A DNA stretch of 64,000 nt from Acholeplasma equifetale ATCC 29724 (GTDB lineage Bacteria; Bacillota_I; Bacilli_A; Acholeplasmatales; Acholeplasmataceae), in the NCBI RefSeq assembly GCF_000687735.1, contig NZ_JHXL01000001.1, forward strand, positions 186,001-250,000, in the 5' to 3' direction. Made by a program: the position numbers and the translations under genes. The notes under the pieces are model-generated. The model saw only the letters and a list, made by a program, of their open reading frames with translations, was not told where the DNA came from and made no database searches. Each line of letters starts with the position of its first letter. The stretch's first letter is position 1. Of this stretch, positions 17,633-26,764 are shown piece after piece.

Positions 17633-18342
17633 AATTTTGTATTTAATGCAATCTCCATCATTTTAGTAAATGCTTTTTGTCTTTCTTCTGAACTTGTAGC
17701 TTCATGTGTTACAAGTGAGTCAGAAATTGTTAATAAGCAGGCAGCATTTTTACCTGTTGCAAGTGCATTAGCGAATAAGGCAAAAGATTCCATTTCAACA
17801 CAAACAGCACCGTGTTTTGCAAAAATATCTTTATACTCATCGCTATTTATGCGATAGAATACATCACTAGAATGAATTACTGATTCATGTAAAGGTATAC
17901 CTAATTTTTTAGCTGATGCTTTAATTTTCTTGTTTACTGCAGGTGTTGCTTTTAATAATTTTTTATTAGAAACACCCATAGTTTTAGCATAAGTTGATTC
18001 ACTCCAAGCAGCTTTTGCTAAAACAACGTCATATAATTTTAAATCTGGTGAATAAGCTCCAGCAGATCCGATACGAATGATTGTATCAACATCATAGAAT
18101 TTAAATAATTCATATGAGTAAATACCAATACTTGGCATACCCATACCTGAACCCATAACTGTAATTTTCTTACCCTTATAAGTTCCAGTATAACCAAACA
18201 TATTACGAACGCTGTTAATTTCAACAACGTCTTTCAAATATGTTTCTGCAATAAATTTAGCACGGAGTGGATCTCCAGGCATTAAAACTGTTTTTGCAAT
18301 TAAATCTTTATCTTTTAATTCAATATGAGGTGTTGGTATCAT
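17629..18342 (-). CDS. deoD: Purine nucleoside phosphorylase, DeoD type
   Basis: A 237-residue hexameric-type PNP that cleaves purine (deoxy)nucleosides to base and sugar 1-phosphate. MPGDPLRAKFIAE, GSGMGMPSIGIYSYELF, IRIGSAGA and the ligand site EMESFALF are present, with the catalytic Asp in TISDSLV. The start lies inside the 3' end of deoC (23-base overlap), whose sequence carries the GGAAGGAG ribosome site, so expression is coupled. Confidence 0.97.
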   Translation of the reverse strand: MIPTPHIELKDKDLIAKTVLMPGDPLRAKFIAETYLKDVVEINSVRNMFGYTGTYKGKKITVMGSGMGMPSIGIYSYELFKFYDVDTIIRIGSAGAYSPDLKLYDVVLAKAAWSESTYAKTMGVSNKKLLKATPAVNKKIKASAKKLGIPLHESVIHSSDVFYRINSDEYKDIFAKHGAVCVEMESFALFANALATGKNAACLLTISDSLVTHEATSSEERQKAFTKMMEIALNTKL

Positions 18343-18985
18343 GTGTATCTCCTTCCATTAATTTTACGCCACCTGACGTACCTAATCTTGAAGCTCCAGC
18401 TTCTATCATTTTTAATGCATCTTCTTTTGTTCTAATTCCACCACTAGCTTTGATAAAACCAGTGTCACCAATTGCTTTTTTAATAATTTTAACATCTTCA
18501 ACACTCGCTCCTCGAGAAGCATATCCTGTTGAAGTTTTAACAAATTGTGCCCCTGCTTTTATAGCTAACTTTGAAACATATGCAATTTCCTTATTATCTA
18601 GATATGCAGTTTCAATAATGACTTTAACTGTTTTTCCTTGAGCTGCTTTAACAACCGCTTTGATATCTTTTAATATTGCTTTACGATCACGAGCTTTTAC
18701 ATTAGCAACGTGAATCACCATGTCAATTTCATCTGCACCATCTTTTACTGCTTCTTTTGTCTCAAATGCTTTCACTTTTGGTATATGTGTACCATGTGGA
18801 AAACCTACTACTGTACAAACCAATACATTTGAACCTTGTAGTTTTTCTTTAGCATACTTAACCCAGACTGGAGCCACACAGATGCTTTTGAATTGATACT
18901 TAACAGCTTCTTCAATTAACTTATCAACATCCGCTTGACTTACGATTGGTCCAAGTTTTGTATGATCAATCATAGTATTTAACAT
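18320..18985 (-). CDS. deoC: Deoxyribose-phosphate aldolase
   Basis: A 221-residue class I aldolase that cleaves deoxyribose 5-phosphate to acetaldehyde and glyceraldehyde 3-phosphate. IDHTKLGP starts the barrel, FVKTSTGY carries the Schiff-base Lys and KASGGIRT the phosphate site. GGAG precedes the ATG. It leads into deoD. With pdp and deoB elsewhere in the window it completes conversion of deoxyribonucleosides to glycolytic intermediates. Confidence 0.97.
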   Translation of the reverse strand: MLNTMIDHTKLGPIVSQADVDKLIEEAVKYQFKSICVAPVWVKYAKEKLQGSNVLVCTVVGFPHGTHIPKVKAFETKEAVKDGADEIDMVIHVANVKARDRKAILKDIKAVVKAAQGKTVKVIIETAYLDNKEIAYVSKLAIKAGAQFVKTSTGYASRGASVEDVKIIKKAIGDTGFIKASGGIRTKEDALKMIEAGASRLGTSGGVKLMEGDTHDTNTSY

Positions 18986-19010
18986 GATTCTTCTCCTTTT
19001 TTATATATTT

Positions 19011-19868
19011 TTAATCCATTAATTCATGTAAATGATATTTAGCAAATTTCTTTGTAACTGGTGTGAATTTCCCCTTTTTTACACTTTTTACTAATTTTTT
19101 ATAGAATTTTTTTGTTATCACTTTAGTGCCTTGTAAAAAACCTGGTACATCAAGTAATATTTTTTGATTTCTTTCTAAATATTCATCATAATCAACAATC
19201 TTAACCGTATTCTTTTGATCTTTAAAGAAAATATAGTCAATATAAGGAGGTAAAACAGATAAGTCGCCCTCTTTCCATTCACATGCAAAATAAGGTTTAT
19301 TATCTTCGTCCTTTACAAATAAATATTTAGGAACAACAGTGTTTAAATCTTCATAATAATGAATTAATGAGTCCTGTTCATCAATATATCTTAAAATAGA
19401 GCTCAATTTTTCTTCTCTAACAAAGAAATAATCCTCTGCTTTTTCAGGATATTTTTCAATATATGCTTTTTTAACCATATTAAAGACTTTTAATATGCGC
19501 TCTAGATTAAAGTTTTGAACATCTTGAAACATTTCGGATAATACAAATAAATCAAATTTTTCGCATATTTTTTTTACAATTTGTAATACATCTTTTACAA
19601 AGTAAGTTGGACTAAAAATCGGAATTTCAACATGGAAATTAACCTCTAAATATTGAGGTGAAATTCGTTGAATGTTTGGAAATACACTTTTAGGTGTCAT
19701 ATAGAAGTTAGCTTCATAACCCAATTTTGGATGTGTATATTTGAAGGTAGCCAATTTATCTGTAAAATCGATTTCAAACGCATCATTTTCACTAAAGAAG
19801 TAAACCACTTCCTCTTTATCTATTGTGCGCGATTTTTCTTTAAAGAAATGTAATAGAAAATGGCTCAT
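19011..19868 (-). CDS. Conserved-looking cytoplasmic protein of unknown function
   Basis: A 285-residue protein with no signal peptide or membrane segment, and many aromatic and charged residues (VVYFFSENDAFEIDF at the start, a lysine-rich C-terminus VKSVKKGKFTPVTKKFAKYH). GGGGG precedes the ATG. It lies between surE and deoC with gaps of 36 and 25 bases, so it is likely part of the long ileS-to-ymfH transcript. I do not recognise a family. Confidence 0.75.
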   Translation of the reverse strand: MSHFLLHFFKEKSRTIDKEEVVYFFSENDAFEIDFTDKLATFKYTHPKLGYEANFYMTPKSVFPNIQRISPQYLEVNFHVEIPIFSPTYFVKDVLQIVKKICEKFDLFVLSEMFQDVQNFNLERILKVFNMVKKAYIEKYPEKAEDYFFVREEKLSSILRYIDEQDSLIHYYEDLNTVVPKYLFVKDEDNKPYFACEWKEGDLSVLPPYIDYIFFKDQKNTVKIVDYDEYLERNQKILLDVPGFLQGTKVITKKFYKKLVKSVKKGKFTPVTKKFAKYHLHELMD

Positions 19869-19904
19869 AAAATCCCCCTTACTTCTTATTTTAACATGAA
19901 ATAA

Positions 19905-20636
19905 TTACTCTTGGTACATTCTTTTGATTGCATCAAAGTCTGTACGATCAAATTTTAATGGTGTAATTGAGACATAACCTTGATTAAATGCTTCAATATC
20001 TGAATCATCATCTTCTTTATAATTAATCATTGAATATGAGAAATTATAAATGTTAGGTTTATCAGATTTTACATATTCAATATGTTGAATACGCATACCT
20101 AATTTAGTAATTTTAACACCTTGAACCTTTTTAAAAGATTTATGCGGGTAATTAATATTCAATACAAAAGCCTTTTTATAAACTTGACTTTCGATGATTT
20201 CATCTAAAATTTTCACAGTTTCATCATAAACATATTCTAAATTAATATCATGTGCTGAAAATGCTATTGCAGGTATTTGATTAATAGCTGCTTCATAAGC
20301 TGCTGCAACCGTACCTGAATAATGTACATCTGTTGCTAGATTAGGTCCATGATTAATTCCTGATAAAACCAAATCAAATTCTTGATCAAATACTTTTAAT
20401 CCTGCTCTTAATGCATCAGCTGGAGTGCCTGTAACAACAACAGTACGTCTAGAACCATAAATAGGTGTTATTTCCTCAATTTCTATAGGTCCTTTAATGG
20501 TAATTGATGCAGACATTGCAGATTGTTGATATTTTGGAGCAGCAACATATACTTGTCCAAAATAACTTGCAGCTTTGACTAAAGTATTTAATCCCTCTTT
20601 TCCAATACCATCATCATTGACTATTAATATATTCAT
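19905..20636 (-). CDS. surE: 5'-nucleotidase SurE
   Basis: A 243-residue SurE phosphatase acting on nucleoside monophosphates. The metal-site motif VNDDGIGKEGL is at the N-terminus, VVTGTPADALRAGL and SGINHGPNLATDVHYSGTV follow. The frame extends to 20663, but AGGGG is correctly spaced for the ATG at 20636, which overlaps the ileS stop (ATGA). Upstream of deoC and deoD, it could supply nucleosides for the phosphorylases. Confidence 0.94.
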   Translation of the reverse strand: MNILIVNDDGIGKEGLNTLVKAASYFGQVYVAAPKYQQSAMSASITIKGPIEIEEITPIYGSRRTVVVTGTPADALRAGLKVFDQEFDLVLSGINHGPNLATDVHYSGTVAAAYEAAINQIPAIAFSAHDINLEYVYDETVKILDEIIESQVYKKAFVLNINYPHKSFKKVQGVKITKLGMRIQHIEYVKSDKPNIYNFSYSMINYKEDDDSDIEAFNQGYVSITPLKFDRTDFDAIKRMYQE

Positions 20637-23320
20637 TTCAATCCCCCTATAACTTGTTGACAACGGTCACATAAATGATTTTCATTAACCTCTTCAAATA
20701 CATTCCAGCAACGTTCACAAGTATGTCCGTTCATTTTTGAAACGGTTATATCTATCTTATCGCCTAATTTTATATTAACTTTTGATACAATTAAAATCTT
20801 GTGTAGTGATTTATCTATTTGAAGATATTTTAATGCTTCAAATATATTTTCTGGTATTACCAAATCAACTTGTGCTTCGAGTGATTTACCAATTAATTTT
20901 TGTGCTCTTGCTAATTCTAAATGACGATAAACGTCCTCTCTTAAATTTTCAAATAATTGGAATGCATCATGAATTTTTTGATCACGAATACCTGCTACAT
21001 GTGGCATATTTTCTAAATAAATATCTTCAAATCTATGATTTGGTAAATGTTGATATGCTTCAGATGTTGTATGAGGCATTATTGGTGTAAGTAAACGCAA
21101 TAAACCATATAAAATGTCAAAAATTGTTGATTGGATACTACGACGTTCAAAATCATTTTTATCATCACAGTATAAACTATCTTTAGTGTAATCTAAATAA
21201 AATGCTGATAAATCATTAACAACAAATGGCATTAATATTCGAGTAATTTCATGGAATTTATAGTTATCATATGCATTTAATATTTTTTCAGCAACCATAT
21301 GATATTTATCAGTCATATAACGGTTCATTTGACCACGCATTGACCATCCGATATAATCCGTTTCATAATTAAAATCTGAAATAACACCTAACATAAAACG
21401 AACTGTATTTCTAATTTTTCGATAGTTTTCAGCTACTTGTTTCATTAAATCATTAGAAATACGAACATCTGCTTCATAATCAACAGAGGCAACCCATAAA
21501 CGTAATACATCGGCACCTTGTTCACTCATGACCTTTAATGGATCTACAACGTTACCTAGTGATTTACTCATTTTACGTCCTTGTCCATCTAAAACGAACC
21601 CATGTGAAACAATCTCTTTATATGGTGCTACGCCATTAGTTGCAACACTACATGTTAAACTTGAATTAAACCAACCACGATATTGGTCTGAACCCTCTAA
21701 ATACAAGTCTGCAGGATATGATAAACCACGACGTTTTAAGATATTATAAGATGTTCCTGAATCGAACCAAACATCCATAATATCCATTTCTTTTGTAAGT
21801 TTACCTTCAAGTTTATACCCTTTTGGTAATAAATCCTTAATTTCCCATTCATACCAAATATCAGAACCATGTTTTTCAAATAAATCAGCAAAATGATAAA
21901 TTAAATTTGCATCAAGCACTGGCTCATCATCTTTATAAATAATTGGAATTGGAACACCCCAAGCTCTTTGACGTGAAATAACCCAGTCATCACGATCTTT
22001 TAACATGTTAGATAGGCGTAATTCTCCCCATGAAGTATGCCAATTAACTTCAGCAACAGCTTTTAATAAGTCTTCTTTGATCATATTAATAGATGCAAAC
22101 CATTGTGGAGTTGCTCTAAAGATAACAGGTTTTTTTGTTCTCCAGTCATGTGGATATGAGTGTTTAATTGTAGATTCTTTTAATAAATGACCATTTGTTC
22201 GTAAATCTTCAATGATTTGTAAATTGGCTTTCTCATAGAATAAGCCTTCATATTGATAAGCTTCCTTTGTCATCATGCCACGTGCATCAACAGGTGATAA
22301 TAATTCAAGATTATACTTACGTCCTACATTGTAGTCATCTTCCCCATGACCAGGAGCAGTATGAACTAACCCTGTACCATCTTCATCACTTACATGTTCT
22401 CCTAAAATAATCGGTGATACACGTTCAAATAATGGATGATGATATTGTTCAAATTCAAGTTCTTTGCCCTTAAATTCTTTAATGATTTTTACTTCTTCAA
22501 AATCTAAAATTTGTTTTAAATTTGACAATAAATTCTTACTTGCAATATATTTCTTACCGTTTGCTTCAAACCAAGCATATATAATATCAGGATGAGCACT
22601 TACGGCTAGGTTAGCAGGTAAAGTCCAAGGTGTTGTAGTCCAAACAAGTAATTGGGTGTCTTTAAATTTATCCGAAATCATATCAAATGCTACATATATA
22701 GATTTTGATTCTTTATCCATATATTCGATTTCAGCTTCAGCAAATGCTGATTCAGATGAAGGTGACCAATAAATAGGCTTTAATCCTTTATAAATTAATC
22801 CTCGTTCAACCATTTTACCAAACACTTTAACTTGGTCAGCGATGAAAGATTTATCTAAAGTTAAATATGGATGATCCCATTCACCTAAAATTCCAAGTCT
22901 CTTAAATTGTACTTTTTGCTTATTGACTTGCTCAATTGCAAATTCACGACAAATTTTTCTAAATTCAGCTCTTGATAGTGTTTTTCTATCAACACCTTTT
23001 TTAGTAACTTCATTTTCTATAGGTAAACCATGTGTATCCCAACCAGGAATGTATGGAACATAAAAACCAGCCATTGTTTTATATCTTAAAACAAAATCTT
23101 TTAAGGTTTTCTGGAACGCATGACCAATATGAATGTTACCATTAGCGTATGGAGGCCCATCATGTAATACAAATGGTGTATTATCTTTGTTTTTTTCTAA
23201 AACTTTTTTGTATAAATCAATTTCTTCCCATCTTTTTTGTATTAATGGTTCTCTTTGTCCTAAATTTGCACGCATTTCAAATTGCGTATTTGGCATAAGT
23301 AATGTATTTTTAAAATCCAT
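20633..23320 (-). CDS. ileS: Isoleucyl-tRNA synthetase
   Basis: A class I aminoacyl-tRNA synthetase of about 895 residues. The start MDFKNTLLMP matches the family. The HIGH motif is in GNIHIGHAF, KMSKS in GRKMSKSLG, and two C-terminal zinc-finger pairs (CERC, CDRC) are intact. The frame continues 36 codons upstream to 23428, but that stretch is the terminator of a T-box leader. AAGGAG is placed for the ATG at 23320. Expression is controlled by the T-box. surE overlaps its stop. Confidence 0.97.
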   Translation of the reverse strand: MDFKNTLLMPNTQFEMRANLGQREPLIQKRWEEIDLYKKVLEKNKDNTPFVLHDGPPYANGNIHIGHAFQKTLKDFVLRYKTMAGFYVPYIPGWDTHGLPIENEVTKKGVDRKTLSRAEFRKICREFAIEQVNKQKVQFKRLGILGEWDHPYLTLDKSFIADQVKVFGKMVERGLIYKGLKPIYWSPSSESAFAEAEIEYMDKESKSIYVAFDMISDKFKDTQLLVWTTTPWTLPANLAVSAHPDIIYAWFEANGKKYIASKNLLSNLKQILDFEEVKIIKEFKGKELEFEQYHHPLFERVSPIILGEHVSDEDGTGLVHTAPGHGEDDYNVGRKYNLELLSPVDARGMMTKEAYQYEGLFYEKANLQIIEDLRTNGHLLKESTIKHSYPHDWRTKKPVIFRATPQWFASINMIKEDLLKAVAEVNWHTSWGELRLSNMLKDRDDWVISRQRAWGVPIPIIYKDDEPVLDANLIYHFADLFEKHGSDIWYEWEIKDLLPKGYKLEGKLTKEMDIMDVWFDSGTSYNILKRRGLSYPADLYLEGSDQYRGWFNSSLTCSVATNGVAPYKEIVSHGFVLDGQGRKMSKSLGNVVDPLKVMSEQGADVLRLWVASVDYEADVRISNDLMKQVAENYRKIRNTVRFMLGVISDFNYETDYIGWSMRGQMNRYMTDKYHMVAEKILNAYDNYKFHEITRILMPFVVNDLSAFYLDYTKDSLYCDDKNDFERRSIQSTIFDILYGLLRLLTPIMPHTTSEAYQHLPNHRFEDIYLENMPHVAGIRDQKIHDAFQLFENLREDVYRHLELARAQKLIGKSLEAQVDLVIPENIFEALKYLQIDKSLHKILIVSKVNIKLGDKIDITVSKMNGHTCERCWNVFEEVNENHLCDRCQQVIGGLK

Positions 23321-23350
23321 ATATGAACTCTCCTTTTGTGTCATGAAAAT

Positions 23351-23545
23351 AAAAAAATCGTCCTTAAAAATCCTAAGGACGAATATAAATCCGTGGTACC
23401 ACCTTAGTTCATAGTAAAAACTATGCACTCATTTATTCTTTATAATGCTCAGAGCTGATCAATAAACTGTGTTTGTTTGCAAGGCTTTCACCATCCCTTG
23501 CTCGCTATAAACCTTTACAGTTTATTACTGGTCTCATCATCGCAT
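23351..23545 (-). promoter_or_regulatory. T-box leader of ileS (tRNA-Ile sensing)
   Basis: On the minus strand the leader contains the T-box core AAGGTGGTACCACGG (23391-23405), including the GGUACC-type sequence that pairs with the uncharged tRNA end. An intrinsic terminator follows: CGTCCTTA pairs with TAAGGACG (23359-23381) and runs into seven T. Upstream, AATAAACTG and CAGTTTATT (Stem I) enclose a distal loop AGCGAGC..GATGGTGAAAGC. ATC at 23457-23459 lies where the specifier codon is expected and fits tRNA-Ile. The specifier is inferred from position. Confidence 0.93.
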
Positions 23546-23548
23546 GAT

Positions 23549-23872
23549 TTAATTTAAGTTTTCTTTTAACCAAGCTTCAATACTATTATCGGTATATAAA
23601 TTTTTATCACCGAATAAGTAAGTTGTTTCATTAATTTCAACGATGTGACCTTCTATAGCAAATACTACACCACTAATGAATGAAATCACTTTATTAGCAC
23701 TATCAACATGTAATTGATCAAAATTTAATATAAGTGGTGACCCTTCAATTAGTTTTCTAGCAAGTGATGTAATAAATTGATCATCGTCACGTTTTAGTTG
23801 TTCAAGAATTAATTTTTCTGAAGTTAATACTTGACTTTCTTTATTTTTATTCTTTTTTCGAAATAAGCCCAT
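23549..23872 (-). CDS. sepF: Cell division protein SepF
   Basis: A 107-residue protein of the SepF family (DUF552). LIEGSPLILNFDQLHVDSANKVISFISGVVFAIEGHI corresponds to the conserved SepF core that polymerises and binds the FtsZ tail. SepF anchors FtsZ to the membrane through an N-terminal amphipathic helix. Here the N-terminus is short (MGLFRKKNKN), and the protein is clearly smaller than Bacillus SepF. It sits two bases after ylmE and before ileS, the usual ylm-cluster order. Confidence 0.88.
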   Translation of the reverse strand: MGLFRKKNKNKESQVLTSEKLILEQLKRDDDQFITSLARKLIEGSPLILNFDQLHVDSANKVISFISGVVFAIEGHIVEINETTYLFGDKNLYTDNSIEAWLKENLN

Positions 23873-23873
23873 G

Positions 23874-24464
23874 TTAGATTACCCCTTTGAAAAGTGACCC
23901 AATTCTTAGAAAATCACTATGATACTTAATGGCAATCTCATAATCATCACTCATTCCCATTGAAACCATAGGTAATTGATATTTATGCTTTAATTCAACA
24001 AGCTTTGAGAAAATGTTTTCGGTTTCTGATAAATCATTATATTTACCCATTGCCATTAAACCGATTACTATTATTTTATCATAATTCTTTATTTCTTGAA
24101 TCATTTGATTCAATTCTTCTTCAAAAATACCATGTTTTGATACATCACGTGATAAATTGAGTTCAATAAAACATTTCAAAGGTTCTTTTCGATATTTTTG
24201 AATCTCTTTTGCGAGCTTAATTGAATCTAATGCATGAAAGTATTCAATTTCATTAATCACTTGTTTTACTTTATTTCTTTGTAAGTGTCCTATTAAATGC
24301 CAAATAATATTTGTATCTTTTAGTTGATTTTTCTTATTAATTAAATCTTGTACATAGTTTTCACCAAAATGATTTATACCTAATTGATGAATTTTTATCA
24401 TTTCATCAACAGTATAATATTTTGATGCACATATAATTTTATCTTTATATTCTAAAAAATTCAT
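23874..24464 (-). CDS. ylmE: YggS/YlmE family PLP-binding protein
   Basis: A 196-residue alanine-racemase-fold protein that buffers pyridoxal phosphate. The PLP-Lys is in IICASKYYTVDEM, and INHFGENYVQDL, WHLIGHLQRNK and GLMAMG are family landmarks. It starts immediately after the ychF stop without a clear ribosome site. It is shorter than typical (about 220-230 residues), the N-terminal helix being reduced. Confidence 0.93.
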   Translation of the reverse strand: MNFLEYKDKIICASKYYTVDEMIKIHQLGINHFGENYVQDLINKKNQLKDTNIIWHLIGHLQRNKVKQVINEIEYFHALDSIKLAKEIQKYRKEPLKCFIELNLSRDVSKHGIFEEELNQMIQEIKNYDKIIVIGLMAMGKYNDLSETENIFSKLVELKHKYQLPMVSMGMSDDYEIAIKYHSDFLRIGSLFKGVI

Positions 24465-25562
24465 TTATACGTTGAATCTAAAGAGCATAACATCACCGTC
24501 TTGAACGATGTAATCTTTACCCTCTAAACGTACCTTCCCTTTTTCTTTTGCTGCTTGTTTTGAACCGGATTCTACCAAATCAACATAAGATACAGTTTCA
24601 GCACGAATGAAGCCTCTTTCAAAATCAGAATGGATAATTCCAGCACATTCTGGTGCCTTCATACCATCTTTAAATGTCCATGCTCTTGTCTCCATTGGAC
24701 CACATGTAAAGTAAGTTTTTAATCCTAGTAATCGATAACCTTTTTTAATGATTGAGTCCAGTCCTGATTCAGTTAATCCATAACTATCTAAAAATATAGT
24801 TTGCTCTTCCGGATCTAGAGTTGATATTTCAAATTCAACTTGTGCAGATATAGGAACAACTTCAACATTTCTTTTCTCTGCTTCTTTACAAAGTGTTTGA
24901 TAATGAATATTTGATTCAGGATTTTTTAAATCATTTTCTGATAAATTCGCAACAAACATCATTGGTTTTAATGAAAGTAAATTAAAACTTTTTATAACTT
25001 TTCTTTCTTCTTCGGTTAAATTAAGTGTTGAAGACGATTCATCTTTTTCAATCATTTCCTTAACTTTTTTTAGTGCTTGCTCTTCGACGATTGCTTCTTT
25101 AATGCCTGCTTTAACCTGTTTTTCTAAACGTGGTAATCTTTTATCTATAGATTCTAAATCTGCTAAACGTAATTCAGTTTCAATGATTTCCAAATCTCTT
25201 TTTGGATTAACTTTGCCTTCAACATGTGTAATATTTCCATCTTCAAAACAGCGAATGACATGTGCAATAGCATCAACTTGGCGAATATGACTTAAAAATT
25301 GATTCCCTAAACCTTCACCTTTTGAAGCTCCAGCAACTAATCCAGCAATATCAATGAACTCAATAGCTGTTGGAATGATTTTTTCTGAATTGAACATCTT
25401 AGCAAGAACTTCTAATCTTTCATCCTTAACATGTACGACACCAACATTTGGATCGATTGTTGCGAATGGGTAATTAGCCGCTAATACGCTTGATTTTGTG
25501 ATTGCATTAAATAATGTTGATTTACCAACATTAGGTAAACCGACGATTCCTATACTTAACAT
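24465..25562 (-). CDS. ychF: Redox-regulated ATPase YchF (Obg family)
   Basis: A 365-residue OBG-family P-loop protein. GLPNVGKST is the Walker A, NYPFATIDPNVG is switch I, DIAGLVAGASKGEGLGNQFL is G3, and a C-terminal TGS domain includes the conserved MxFRFNV end. YchF prefers ATP and binds ribosomes. It lies 36 bases after ftsZ with a terminator between, so part of its expression depends on readthrough or a weak promoter of its own. Confidence 0.96.
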   Translation of the reverse strand: MLSIGIVGLPNVGKSTLFNAITKSSVLAANYPFATIDPNVGVVHVKDERLEVLAKMFNSEKIIPTAIEFIDIAGLVAGASKGEGLGNQFLSHIRQVDAIAHVIRCFEDGNITHVEGKVNPKRDLEIIETELRLADLESIDKRLPRLEKQVKAGIKEAIVEEQALKKVKEMIEKDESSSTLNLTEEERKVIKSFNLLSLKPMMFVANLSENDLKNPESNIHYQTLCKEAEKRNVEVVPISAQVEFEISTLDPEEQTIFLDSYGLTESGLDSIIKKGYRLLGLKTYFTCGPMETRAWTFKDGMKAPECAGIIHSDFERGFIRAETVSYVDLVESGSKQAAKEKGKVRLEGKDYIVQDGDVMLFRFNV

Positions 25563-25578
25563 TTACATGACTCCCGTT

Positions 25579-25600
25579 AAAAAAGGCGAAATCGCCTTTT
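25579..25600 (-). terminator. ftsZ terminator
   Basis: On the minus strand AAAAGGCG pairs with CGCCTTTT around a 4-base loop and runs into six T. It overlaps the ftsZ stop and ends 18 bases before the ychF start. Confidence 0.88.
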
Positions 25601-26711
25601 ATGATTTTTTCTTTAGCCAGTCAGGAATTTTTAAATTTTTCTTTTCCTGAACTATAGGTTCTTCATTTTTCTCAAATGATGTAATTGATACTTGCTCATT
25701 TGAAGTTTTCTTAAATATCTCGGTTGCTAAATTCTCAACAGTATTTTCTCTAGCACGTAATTCATAACCAGTTGCAATGATTGTTACAATCATTTCATCA
25801 TCGAGATCGATATTGACTGTATGACCATAAATAATATTCAACTCGTTATCTGTTGCATTTCTAATTTCACCAATTGCATCGTTGATTTCAAACAAAGTGA
25901 CTTGTTCACCAGTTGTAATATTAACAATCGCATCTGTAGCACCGTCAATAGATACTTCTAGGAGGCTTGAATGTATTGCTTTTCTAGCAGCTTGGATCGC
26001 TCTATTTTCACCGCTAGCCATACCAATACCCATTAATGCAGTCCCCTTGTTTTCCATAACTGTTCTAACATCTGCAAAGTCAACATTAATAATACCAGGG
26101 ATTGTAATAATTTCTGCAATACCTTGTACACCTTGACGCAGTACTTTATCTGATTCTCTAAATGCTTCTAACAATTGCATATTTTCATCTGCAATCGTAA
26201 ATAAACGTTCATTAGGAATAACAATTAAAGTATCAACATGTGGCTTTAATTCTTCTAATCCCATGATTGCATGTTGCATTCTTAAAGGACCTTCAAAATG
26301 GAAAGGTTTTGTAACAATTCCAATTGTTAAAATCCCCATTTCTTTAGCAATTTTAGCAACTACAGGCGCAGCACCAGTTCCGGTTCCACCTCCCATACCA
26401 CAAGTGATAAAAACCATGTCAGTGTTTTGTAACAACTCACGAATATCTTCTTCGGACTCTAATGCAGCTTGTTTACCAATTTCTGGTTTCGCACCTGCTC
26501 CTAAACCTCGTGTTAATTTTCTTCCAAGTTGAAGTCTTTCTTCAGCTTTAGAAACCTTTAGCACTTGAGCATCAGTGTTCATTGCTACATAAGTAACACC
26601 TTTGACATCATTTTCAATCATTCGGTTAATGGCACTATTTCCACCACCACCGACACCGATGACTTTTATCACTGGTTTTTGATTATATTCATCTGAAAGT
26701 CCAAAAACCAT
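25599..26711 (-). CDS. ftsZ: Cell division GTPase FtsZ
   Basis: A 370-residue tubulin homologue. The signature [10 protein letters not shown], the N-terminal [14 protein letters not shown] and the T7 loop [11 protein letters not shown] are intact. The C-terminal tail ends [11 protein letters not shown], a plausible version of the peptide that binds SepF or FtsA. AGGAGGGG precedes the ATG. No ftsA or mur gene accompanies it, only ylmE and sepF downstream, as expected for a wall-less bacterium that retains FtsZ. Confidence 0.98.
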   Translation of the reverse strand: MVFGLSDEYNQKPVIKVIGVGGGGNSAINRMIENDVKGVTYVAMNTDAQVLKVSKAEERLQLGRKLTRGLGAGAKPEIGKQAALESEEDIRELLQNTDMVFITCGMGGGTGTGAAPVVAKIAKEMGILTIGIVTKPFHFEGPLRMQHAIMGLEELKPHVDTLIVIPNERLFTIADENMQLLEAFRESDKVLRQGVQGIAEIITIPGIINVDFADVRTVMENKGTALMGIGMASGENRAIQAARKAIHSSLLEVSIDGATDAIVNITTGEQVTLFEINDAIGEIRNATDNELNIIYGHTVNIDLDDEMIVTIIATGYELRARENTVENLATEIFKKTSNEQVSITSFEKNEEPIVQEKKNLKIPDWLKKKS

Positions 26712-26764
26712 GATACCCCTCCTATCATATCCATTGTATACTATTTTAGCTAAAAAATAAAGAC

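Noticed and set aside
23133-23414. Plus-strand ORF of 93 residues over the ileS start
   Set aside because: It is antisense to ileS and its T-box leader, and has no ribosome site or recognisable product.
23321-23428. N-terminal extension of IleS by 36 residues
   Set aside because: The extension is encoded by the T-box terminator and antiterminator. The ribosome site and the family start place the ATG at 23320.
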